Shown piece by piece: positions 1 to 5,341 of a stretch of 5,341 nt of DNA (its first letter is position 1; each line of letters starts with the position of its first letter). Source of the DNA: an uncultured Cytophagaceae bacterium. GTDB taxonomy: Bacteria; Bacteroidota; Bacteroidia; Cytophagales; Microscillaceae. The position numbers and the translations under genes were made by a program. The stretch is taken from positions 1 to 5,341 of the forward strand of contig CALDJV010000368.1 of the NCBI GenBank assembly GCA_937899305.1, written 5' to 3'. Under the pieces are notes generated by a model. The model did no database searches. It saw nothing but the letters and a program-made list of their open reading frames with translations, and had not been told where the DNA came from.

Positions 1-47
1 AAGCTTTAGAACAGAGTAGTACATAGTTATATATCAAAGCCTTACTC

Positions 48-82
48 AAGCCTATCCAAGTGAAGATTGGGTAGGCTTTCTT
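48..82 (+). terminator. Rho-independent terminator of a gene left of the window
   Basis: A 12-bp stem pairs AAGCCTATCCAA (48-59) with TTGGGTAGGCTT (67-78) around a 7-nt loop, with one T-G wobble when read on the plus strand. A T-rich tail (TTTCTT) follows. On the minus strand the wobble becomes an A-C mismatch and the tail is not T-rich, so the plus-strand reading is better. The gene it would end must lie almost wholly left of base 1; all three plus frames meet a stop within the first 24 bases, so only a few C-terminal codons could be inside the window. Confidence 0.65.
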
Positions 83-188
83 GTGTATAAGGGTTAAAAC
101 CCACAAGCCGATTGGTGACTTGATTACCCGAATCATCACACTTGTGAAGAATAAGATCAAGCGCTTTTGGTGGGAAAGGCCAGAATAA
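75..188 (+). pseudogene. Possible C-terminal gene remnant, no start codon
   Basis: This plus-strand frame is open for 37 codons between a TAG inside the terminator hairpin (72-74) and a TAA at 186-188, with no ATG. The translation ends KNKIKRFWWERPE, with mixed hydrophobic and basic residues and codon choices that resemble coding DNA. I do not recognise the family. A decayed transposase or other gene tail is one possibility, but a chance open frame explains it as well. It has no partner frame upstream that would restore a full gene. Confidence 0.2.
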
Positions 189-322
189 GCAAAGGAAGAA
201 ATTACCATCATCGCCTCAGATCGTGTCTTCACCAGCTCATCGAAACTTTGAAAAACACCATTTACATATGCCACGACAAGGCGAAAGAATCAACCATCTA
301 CTTCATATACAGCGTAAACTGT
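189..322. other. Non-coding gap downstream of the aldo/keto reductase
   Basis: I see no gene, strong hairpin or repeat here. Short open frames exist on the plus strand (for example one starting with ATG at 223 that runs antisense into the reductase), but they lack a ribosome binding site and recognisable protein character. No clear terminator for the minus-strand reductase is visible. Confidence 0.5.
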
Positions 323-1318
323 TCAATTCCAGTCTAGTTGTTTTCGTTTTTGCCAATAAGTTTCCGGGGTTTCTTCTAGTCCCAGGAGGGCTTCTTCTAC
401 TTCTTGATCCCAAACAACATCCAAAGCCTTGAGGTTAGACTTTAAGTGTTCAGAGTTGGCTGCTCCGCTCAATGCTACGTTGACAAAAGGTTGCTGCAAT
501 ACATACGCAAGGGCCAATGCATCTATGGTCGTGTTCAAACGATCCGCTTGGGTCTTAAGCAATTGCCACTCGGGGTCTAGGTGGACATCTGGGTTGCGAA
601 AAGTAAGTCTTCCATTGGCCAGTGCCTCTTTGATGACCACTCCCAGTCCTTCTTGGCGAGCCGTCGTCAACATATCCGCAGCAGACCGTTCCAATAGGTT
701 AAATGTGGCTTGTACCGTATCAAATAGCCTCACCCCTTCTACATTCACCGCCAACGCTTTTTCTAAGGTAACGGCCTGTTGTGGGCCACTCAGAGTCAAG
801 CCAATTCTCATTCCGCGCGCTTTCAGTTGAGCCAATCGACGAAGCACATGGGTATTTTCCAACACCTTACTCTCCAAAGTAGCCGAATGAATTTGATACA
901 AGTCGGGGTTGGTCCCCAGGTGTTGACGCGTTTCTAGTACTTGTTTTTGTAGTACCGTAACCGAATGCTCTTTGACTTCGTGTACTGGCGCATTTACCTT
1001 CCAATCGGCTGTATAGGTGTAACCCCATTTAGAAGCTACAAAAGGCACTTCCACTTTTTGAGGTCTATTTTGCAGCCAAAATCCTAAAAATGCTTCAGCC
1101 TTTCCATAAGAACGTGCCACATCAAAATACCGCAGGCCAGCATCCCAAGCCAAATCCAACATCTTACAAGTATGCCATTGCATTGCTTGGGCATTGTAGT
1201 TTTGTTGTAAGTCTTCAGCGTGACCAAGATTGATATATCCAGGACGCCCCAGAGCAGCAAGCCCTAATCCTATGCGCGACACTCGAGGTCCGGTCTTTCC
1301 TAAGGTAGTGTATTTCAT
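323..1318 (-). CDS. Aldo/keto reductase
   Basis: A complete 331-residue protein of the aldo/keto reductase superfamily, expected to be a cytosolic NAD(P)H-dependent oxidoreductase with a TIM-barrel fold. The family N-terminus is present (YTTLGKTG then VSRIGLGLAALG). The four catalytic residues are in order: Asp66 and Tyr71 in YFDVARSYG, Lys97 in SKWGY and His144 in QIHSA. Cofactor-side segments appear at about 205-211 (ATFNLLE) and 284-295 (SGAANSEHLKSN), the usual place of the C-terminal phosphate-binding stretch. Length is typical for the family. There is no signal peptide. The ATG at 1318 gives the correct family start and follows a weak purine-rich GAAGAAAG. The closest type I can suggest is the COG0667 / aldose-dehydrogenase-like group; the substrate cannot be inferred. 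It is bounded by gaps on both sides and seems to be monocistronic; no convincing promoter was found in the repeat-rich upstream DNA. Confidence 0.95.
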   Translation of the reverse strand: MKYTTLGKTGPRVSRIGLGLAALGRPGYINLGHAEDLQQNYNAQAMQWHTCKMLDLAWDAGLRYFDVARSYGKAEAFLGFWLQNRPQKVEVPFVASKWGYTYTADWKVNAPVHEVKEHSVTVLQKQVLETRQHLGTNPDLYQIHSATLESKVLENTHVLRRLAQLKARGMRIGLTLSGPQQAVTLEKALAVNVEGVRLFDTVQATFNLLERSAADMLTTARQEGLGVVIKEALANGRLTFRNPDVHLDPEWQLLKTQADRLNTTIDALALAYVLQQPFVNVALSGAANSEHLKSNLKALDVVWDQEVEEALLGLEETPETYWQKRKQLDWN

Positions 1319-1357
1319 CTTTCTTCGTAGGTTTTTTAGTTGGTAGTTTTGTTTTCA

Positions 1358-1388
1358 AGTCCACAGTCGACGGTCGATAGTCCACAGT
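1358..1388. repeat. AGTCCACAGT direct repeat pair around a GTCGAC palindrome
   Basis: The 10-mer AGTCCACAGT occurs at 1358-1367 and again at 1379-1388, 21 bp apart, with GTCGAC and a second GGTCGAT between them. A third, one-mismatch copy (AGTCCATAGT) lies at 1488-1497. It looks like low-complexity intergenic repeat text expanded by slippage; a protein binding array is possible but has no support. Confidence 0.65.
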
Positions 1389-1500
1389 TTTTTTAGTTCG
1401 GAGTCAGTAGCAATTAAATGAAAAACGTAAAGTGAAAAATGGCGCAAAGCGGAACCATATAACAATAAAGCAATCAGCCTAATTAATAGTCCATAGTTTT

Positions 1501-1620
1501 GCATCGCTTCGCGCAGCCATTTAGCCATTTAACAATCAGCGAAGCGGAACAATAGAATAATCATCGCTTTGCGCAGCCATTTAGCCATAGAACAATAAGC
1601 CGAAGGCGAAACAATAGAAC
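1501..1620. repeat. Degenerate 60-bp tandem repeat, two units
   Basis: Units 1501-1560 and 1561-1620 match at 35 of their first 40 positions; the last 20 match after small gaps. The best kept part is GCGCAGCCATTTAGCCAT. The first unit also contains AGCCATTT twice in tandem (1515-1530) and an 8-bp inverted repeat, CGCTTCGC (1505-1512) with GCGAAGCG (1539-1546). A third partial copy of the GCCGAAGGCGGAA half lies at 1635-1647 and another related core at 1442-1459. There are no transposase, terminal repeats or target duplications, so this is an intergenic repeat, not an insertion sequence. Confidence 0.75.
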
Positions 1621-1665
1621 AAGTTAACTAATGAGCCGAAGGCGGAACCATAAAATAATTAAAAA

Positions 1666-2673
1666 TCACCTCAACAACTTCATCATGCGGAGGTAATCCG
1701 GTTTGCTCAGTTCGGTCTTGAGAAGCTCATATGGCTGCAAAAAATTTCCCCGACCACGATTATCAATAAAAGTATAACGTTTGGTTTGACGTACTCTATG
1801 GCCTTTTTTCTTAAGCTTGTTCAGTATTTGCGTTTTCAATTTAAAGTATTTTTCAATTAAAGCCCCAAAGCCACGGTCAATGGCATTATAGGCTTTTCTA
1901 AAGTTACGATTGGCCAATATGTCCTGGAATAGTTGGGGATGTTTCTTTTGCCCCCAAATCAGGTATTTGAGAATGTAAAATTTAAATTCCAGGTAGGCAA
2001 AATAGGTCGCATCTATTTCAGAAAAGAAATTGAACCAATCGGCGGGTGTTTGCTTCGTTTCCTTTGCATAATATTGATACAAATTCATCGAGTTTTTAGT
2101 CCCCTGATAATACGCATTCAACTCATCTAACAACCCATACACGCCCTCGATTTGGGTCCCTTGATTGGGCTGTGAAGGGTATATATAATTTTTAAAGCGA
2201 AGGGTTCGTAACTTTTCGGGTATAACTTGTGCAATTTCTTTACTTGGAAAAGTTTTAGTTTGAGTAACCAATATCGAATCATCTTTATTGATAAAAAACA
2301 GTGAGTAGTGCTTTTTGGGATGGTAAAGGTGGGGCCTTTTCTGAAGGGCCTTGTAGGCCAAACGGTGGGTATACAAATGACAAACTTCGTGGACTACAGT
2401 ATTGAGGTCATTGGCGATATCGGCATCGGTGGTTCCATTCATAAAAACCATAAAATCTATGTCGCTACCCAAGTTGATGCTGCGACCTGCTACCCGGAAG
2501 GAGGCAGGGGTATCGTAATAGCTTTTTACAATTTTGTAGCCATTGGGGTCATATTTTTTGAGTAATTGCCAAGCACGGGCCTTGACTTGGGCTTGACTAC
2601 GGTGTTGAGCCATTCCAGGCGATACCACTCCACCCCAAACGACCGCCAGCAGTAAAATTAGTTTTTTCAACAT
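1666..2673 (-). CDS. Exported putative zinc metallopeptidase (HExxH)
   Basis: A 335-residue protein that I do not recognise as a named family. It begins with a signal peptide (MLKKLILLLAVVWGGVV, then SPGMAQ), with likely cleavage near residue 22, so it should act in the periplasm or outside the cell. A predicted helix carries HEVCH (His95, Glu96, His99), the HExxH zinc signature in which the two histidines bind zinc and the glutamate is catalytic. About 85 residues later GLLDELNAYYQG offers Glu184 as a third zinc ligand, a gluzincin-like arrangement; this assignment is inference. The C-terminal third is helical and very basic (about residues 275-300). The start is placed at ATG 2673 because it gives the signal peptide; a GTG at 2751 in the same frame would add 26 non-signal-like residues. 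It lies 86 bp after the upstream paralog gene with no visible terminator, so co-transcription is likely. Confidence 0.8.
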   Translation of the reverse strand: MLKKLILLLAVVWGGVVSPGMAQHRSQAQVKARAWQLLKKYDPNGYKIVKSYYDTPASFRVAGRSINLGSDIDFMVFMNGTTDADIANDLNTVVHEVCHLYTHRLAYKALQKRPHLYHPKKHYSLFFINKDDSILVTQTKTFPSKEIAQVIPEKLRTLRFKNYIYPSQPNQGTQIEGVYGLLDELNAYYQGTKNSMNLYQYYAKETKQTPADWFNFFSEIDATYFAYLEFKFYILKYLIWGQKKHPQLFQDILANRNFRKAYNAIDRGFGALIEKYFKLKTQILNKLKKKGHRVRQTKRYTFIDNRGRGNFLQPYELLKTELSKPDYLRMMKLLR

Positions 2674-2759
2674 CTTATTCTGGGAATACAAAACACAGAC
2701 AACAAGCGTTTTTGCCCCTACCGTCTGGCAGTCGTCATATTTACTTGCCACCTAACGAG

Positions 2760-3944
2760 CTATTTTTTCTGAGCGATTAACAAATTTGCACCTTGGGGAA
2801 GGTAGCCAAACGAAAATGGCAACGCCGGTGATGGATTGCTACGATACTGTTGACGCAAATCCTTTTGATAGAATTTTTTGTATCCATTGAGGGTGCCAAT
2901 GTATCGTCCATAAAAAGCAATATTCCAGGCATCTTTGGCAAGTGCCTTGAAAGGCAATCCAGAATCATCCTGCACCACTACTTCTGACTGACTCAGTATT
3001 GCATCTTTGAGTGTGGTGTATTTTTGTTGGGCTAATAAATATTGGCTCGTCTTCACCAAAGTGATCTTATGATCAAAACGCGTCAGGTAACGCGCTATTG
3101 TCTTCTGGTTTGTTTCTTGATCTAAGTCAGCCTTCAGATAAACTAAAGTTTGCTTACGCGCCTTTGCTACATTCAAAAACTCAATCATTACTCCTGCAAT
3201 ATCAGCATTCTTTACCGACGAATCGGCCTTGACTTGCTGATACGCTCCTTCAGCGTCTAATGTGATGTAGTTTATCTTGCAGATATGATTGTCAGTACGA
3301 GCCAACAATACGCTCAAAACAGGAAGTATCCCTGATTGCTTCAAGTATTTTTGTACATTTTGGGTGCTAAAGTTTCCCTGCTGTGAAAACAACCGCAAAG
3401 CATTGCGCACATTTGCCAGATAAGCATTCAAAAACTTCTCATCGAGCTCACTCAATTGAGGTAATTTACCTATCGCCTCTTTTCCGGTAAGAATGTAATT
3501 ATCGCAATTGGGAAAAAGCGTATACGCGTGTAAAAAATCAGGGCCGCCAAAAGGATACACCAAATTATGTGGGCTTTGGTTGATGTTCTCCAGGGTACCC
3601 GTTCGCCAAGCACGCATTTTCTTCAAGCGGTTTCCTTCCAGGGTTTTCCACATTTTCTCAATATTGGTAATGTGTCGCTTGGTAGCTTGTTCATTAAAAA
3701 TATTCATGACTGCTTGGTTCCCCGCAGTATTGAAGGGCATGCCTCCTAAAATCAATGCTAAGGAAGTATACGTTTCATCAATTTTTAATGCACTACGATC
3801 ATTGGTATTATTTACTTGTTGCACGTTTTCACGCTTGATTGAGCGATCGGTCGATCGAACCATTTTTTCGCTTTTGTTTCCCGCAATACGAAAAATAAAA
3901 ACTGAAGCAATCAAAATAAGCGTGACCCAAATAAACTTTATCAT
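2760..3944 (-). CDS. Membrane-anchored protein of unknown function, paralog A
   Basis: A 394-residue protein with no function I can name. Residues 3-19 form one hydrophobic segment (IKFIWVTLILIASVFIF) after a single lysine, without a clear cleavage site, so it is either a signal anchor or an uncleaved signal. A polar Asn/Ser/Lys linker (about 22-57) follows. The body shares its architecture with the gene at 4081-5196: a basic helix (LKKMRAWR, 107-114), the block YPFGGPDFL (130-138) running into LFPNCDNY (143-150), a middle region with LPVLSVLLAR, then VVQDDSGLP (323-331), FYGRY (344-348) and a C-terminal FSFGY...LLIAQKK. Over residues 128-150 it matches the paralog at 18 of 23 positions. The ATG at 3944 follows a good Bacteroidota promoter by about 27 bp. 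It ends TAG at 2760, and the metallopeptidase gene follows. Confidence 0.8.
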   Translation of the reverse strand: MIKFIWVTLILIASVFIFRIAGNKSEKMVRSTDRSIKRENVQQVNNTNDRSALKIDETYTSLALILGGMPFNTAGNQAVMNIFNEQATKRHITNIEKMWKTLEGNRLKKMRAWRTGTLENINQSPHNLVYPFGGPDFLHAYTLFPNCDNYILTGKEAIGKLPQLSELDEKFLNAYLANVRNALRLFSQQGNFSTQNVQKYLKQSGILPVLSVLLARTDNHICKINYITLDAEGAYQQVKADSSVKNADIAGVMIEFLNVAKARKQTLVYLKADLDQETNQKTIARYLTRFDHKITLVKTSQYLLAQQKYTTLKDAILSQSEVVVQDDSGLPFKALAKDAWNIAFYGRYIGTLNGYKKFYQKDLRQQYRSNPSPALPFSFGYLPQGANLLIAQKK

Positions 3945-3970
3945 AACAAAATGGGAGTTTTAGCGGATGG

Positions 3971-3999
3971 TAAATATACTAAAAAAGCCTGAAAGTCAA
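3971..3999 (-). promoter_or_regulatory. Bacteroidota-type promoter for paralog A
   Basis: On the minus strand TTG (3999-3997) is followed after 18 bases by TATATTTA (3978-3971), close to the -33/-7 pattern TTG-N17-23-TAnnTTTG of Bacteroidota primary sigma factor promoters; only the last G differs. Transcription would begin about 20 bases before the ATG at 3944, leaving a short A/T-rich leader. Confidence 0.55.
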
Positions 4000-4015
4000 T
4001 AATTAACAGGATTGC

Positions 4016-4038
4016 TTTGCTTGGTAGGCCAAGGCAAA
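4016..4038 (-). terminator. Hairpin between the two paralog genes (weak terminator or regulatory)
   Basis: CTTGG (4020-4024) pairs with CCAAG (4029-4033) around a 4-nt loop; TTTG (4016-4019) and CAAA (4035-4038) extend the stem past a one-base bulge, giving nine pairs. It lies downstream of the gene ending at 4081 and just upstream of the promoter at 3971-3999. Neither strand shows a proper T-run after it, so it would be a poor intrinsic terminator; RNA-end protection or a regulatory role is equally possible. Confidence 0.3.
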
Positions 4039-4080
4039 CACTGTGTGGGTTTCCACTCCAAAAAATCGCACGTAATGAGG

Positions 4081-5196
4081 TTATTTTTTTCGGCAAACCA
4101 AAATACTCGATTTATCAGTCCACCAATGGTAGCCAAAAGTAAAATCAATCGGCTTTACTGTTTTATCGGTACGAAACCGTTGATTTAAATCCTTCTGGAA
4201 ACCATATTTAAAATCACGCACTGGACGAGCATATTTGCCATACAATTTTACCTTCCACTGATCTTTATAAAAACGATATGGCACTCCAGTATCGTCTTGT
4301 ACTACTGCCGAGGTATTGTTGAGCACAATGTTGCGAATGGTGCTAAAATTATACCCGTGCAACAAATAAGACGCAGATTTGGTAAAGGTCATTTTGTTGG
4401 AAAACCCATTGATAAACTTCACCAAATGCTGCTTATTACGCATAGAAGCGTCTACGAAGTTGGTTCCGAAGTAATACATGCGTTGAGGCAGGCCTCGGTC
4501 ATCGTTTTTAAACTCTATGGTCATCCCTTGCAACCCCGGATAGTACTTGGTATCGTCAAAAGCTACATACTTGGGCTTGCCATCTTTTTGGATGTATACC
4601 TTTTGGATACTCAATATTTTGTTACCACTGCGCGCCATAAACACCGTCACCAGCGGCAACACCCCTTTTACACTATGATTGAGGTTATTCATCATGTCGC
4701 GGGTAATGAAGTAGTTGCGGTTCATCAAAATTGACAGCGACTTACGCAAGCTATACAAGTAGTTTCCTTTGAGTTGACTGAGGGTAGGTAGCTTTCCCAT
4801 TTTTTCTAATCCAAACAACAAATAATTTTCACAGTTGGGAAACAATAAATAGGCGTTTAAAAAGTCAGGCCCCGCAAAAGGATAAAATAAATTGGTTCCT
4901 GCTTTGTCCAAATCAGGTATTTCACTTTTGCGCCACTTACGCATTTTAGTCAGTTTTTTGGCTTCCAGTTTTTTCCAGGCAGTTTCAAATTGGGTGTAGT
5001 GGGCCTTTACCTGGTTTGCCTGCCTCAATTGCTGGATGTGTTTTGGGGTATTTTCGGGCAGGGGCAATGCAGCCATGACACGCGCCACATAATCGGCATC
5101 CAATGTATAAGGCATCGTAGTAGAGGGAGCCTGAGGCTGGGCATATAAGGTAATGATGGTGACAGTCAATAATAAAGTCAAAGCTATTTTTTTCAT
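4081..5196 (-). CDS. Exported protein of unknown function, paralog B
   Basis: A 371-residue protein related to its downstream neighbour and not assignable to a named family by eye. It begins with a typical signal peptide (MKKIALTLLLTVTIITLYAQ), with likely cleavage near residues 19-20, so the mature protein should be periplasmic or secreted; there is no lipobox cysteine. Shared blocks in order are LTKMRKWR (82-89), YPFAGPDFL (105-113), LLFPNCENY (117-125), GVLPLVTVFMAR (178-189), VVQDDTGVP (298-306), LYGKY (318-322), FQKDLNQRFR (333-342), FTFGY (352-356) and the terminal RKK. Cys122 sits in the same LFPNC block as Cys147 of the paralog. The fold is probably mixed alpha/beta. The ATG at 5196 is chosen for the signal peptide; the leader is A/T-rich with no Shine-Dalgarno. 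It is first in the minus-strand cluster, opposite a probable divergent gene. Confidence 0.8.
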   Translation of the reverse strand: MKKIALTLLLTVTIITLYAQPQAPSTTMPYTLDADYVARVMAALPLPENTPKHIQQLRQANQVKAHYTQFETAWKKLEAKKLTKMRKWRKSEIPDLDKAGTNLFYPFAGPDFLNAYLLFPNCENYLLFGLEKMGKLPTLSQLKGNYLYSLRKSLSILMNRNYFITRDMMNNLNHSVKGVLPLVTVFMARSGNKILSIQKVYIQKDGKPKYVAFDDTKYYPGLQGMTIEFKNDDRGLPQRMYYFGTNFVDASMRNKQHLVKFINGFSNKMTFTKSASYLLHGYNFSTIRNIVLNNTSAVVQDDTGVPYRFYKDQWKVKLYGKYARPVRDFKYGFQKDLNQRFRTDKTVKPIDFTFGYHWWTDKSSILVCRKK

Positions 5197-5253
5197 GAGT
5201 GTTTATTTATCCAATTGCAGAACTTTTCGAGAAAAAAATTTGGTTATAAATAA

Positions 5254-5272
5254 AGGTGAAAATAAGTCACCT
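5254..5272. promoter_or_regulatory. Dyad AGGTGA-N7-TCACCT in the divergent gap
   Basis: A perfect 6-bp inverted repeat with a 7-bp spacer lies about 58 bp upstream of the minus-strand ATG at 5196 and 23 bp upstream of the plus-strand ATG at 5295. Its size and place fit an operator for a dimeric regulator serving both genes. On the minus strand it is followed by TTATTTAT, so a weak RNA hairpin is the alternative. No convincing -33/-7 pair was found for either gene in this gap. Confidence 0.3.
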
Positions 5273-5294
5273 CTGACAAAAAGACTATTGAAGA

Positions 5295-5341
5295 ATGAAA
5301 AATTTAGTAAAATCTATTTTTATAAGCACCTTACCCCTTTA
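5295..5341 (+). CDS. Probable start of an exported protein, cut by the window edge
   Basis: An ATG at 5295 opens a frame that stays open to the last base. The visible residues, MKNLVKSIFISTLPL, have the charged start and hydrophobic run of a signal peptide. A short purine stretch (GAAGA) lies directly before the ATG. It would be transcribed away from the paralog B gene, sharing a 98-bp divergent gap with it. Only 15 codons are seen, so the product is unknown and a chance frame cannot be excluded. Confidence 0.45.
   Translation, partial: MKNLVKSIFISTLPL

Larger units (their letters stand above)
1319..1665. other. Repeat-rich intergenic spacer
   Basis: This 347-bp gap separates the reductase from the metallopeptidase gene. 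The part near the reductase carries AGTCCACAGT words; the part near the peptidase carries a degenerate 60-bp tandem repeat and four copies of a core resembling CGAAGCGGAACMATA (near 1442, 1539, 1598 and 1635). No RNA gene, convincing promoter or strong terminator is visible. The make-up is that of an accumulation of small intergenic repeats rather than of a decayed gene. Confidence 0.7.

Noticed and set aside
223..432. Plus-strand open frame of 69 codons
   Set aside because: It runs antisense into the reductase end, has no ribosome binding site and a low-complexity Leu/Pro tail.
429..830. Plus-strand open frame of 133 codons
   Set aside because: It lies wholly antisense to the aldo/keto reductase, whose catalytic tetrad is intact; the translation has no family character.
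1501..1647. CRISPR array
   Set aside because: Only two degenerate 60-bp units and partial cores; no uniform short repeats with unique spacers and no cas genes.
1599..1647. GCCGAAGGC words as terminator hairpins for the metallopeptidase gene
   Set aside because: The stems are only three base pairs and are not followed by a T-run on the minus strand.
1319..1665. Insertion sequence or mobile element
   Set aside because: No transposase reading frame, terminal inverted repeats or target duplication; only short repeats.
2308..2565. Plus-strand open frame of 85 codons
   Set aside because: It is antisense to the HExxH region of the metallopeptidase gene and has no independent support.
3508..3963. 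Plus-strand open frame of 151 codons
   Set aside because: It is antisense to paralog A, which has paralog support and an export signal.
4297..4734. Plus-strand open frame of 145 codons
   Set aside because: It is antisense to paralog B; conserved protein blocks lie on the minus strand.
5279..5341. Tail of a minus-strand gene entering from the right
   Set aside because: All three minus frames meet stops within this short stretch and the translation is not protein-like.

Overview
The window looks like a chromosomal segment of a Bacteroidota bacterium, probably a marine Cytophagales of the Microscilla type. The evidence is a moderately AT-rich composition, A/T-rich leaders without a strong Shine-Dalgarno, one good match to the Bacteroidota promoter (TTG-N18-TAnnTTTx), lysine/asparagine/tyrosine-rich exported proteins, and repeat-laden intergenic DNA. 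The genus is a guess from general impression, not from a search.

Layout. Positions 1-322 hold no convincing intact gene: a strong plus-strand hairpin with a T-rich tail (48-82) probably terminates a gene lying left of the window, and a short gene-like reading frame without a start follows it. A complete cytosolic aldo/keto reductase is encoded on the minus strand (323-1318). Positions 1319-1665 are a repeat-rich spacer: repeated AGTCCACAGT words and a degenerate 60-bp tandem repeat whose minus strand twice encodes MAKWLR(E/K)AM. Then come three minus-strand genes, transcribed right to left. Two are related exported or membrane-anchored proteins of unknown function (4081-5196 and 2760-3944). 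They share a YPF(G/A)GPDFL...LFPNC(D/E)NY block and a VVQDD(S/T)G(L/V)P block. The third is an exported putative zinc metallopeptidase with HEVCH and a downstream DELNAYYQG (1666-2673). At the right edge a plus-strand reading frame starting at 5295 begins like a signal peptide and runs off the window, making the 98-bp gap 5197-5294 a probable divergent control region.

How the genes may work together. The three minus-strand genes form a directional cluster of envelope or secreted proteins. The two paralogs are separated by 136 bp containing a hairpin and a good promoter for the second one. The peptidase follows with an 86-bp gap and no visible terminator, so it is probably read from the same transcript. 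This set (duplicated exported family plus a zincin) is the most interesting content of the window; its function cannot be read from the sequence. The aldo/keto reductase is separated from it by the repeat spacer and looks functionally independent.
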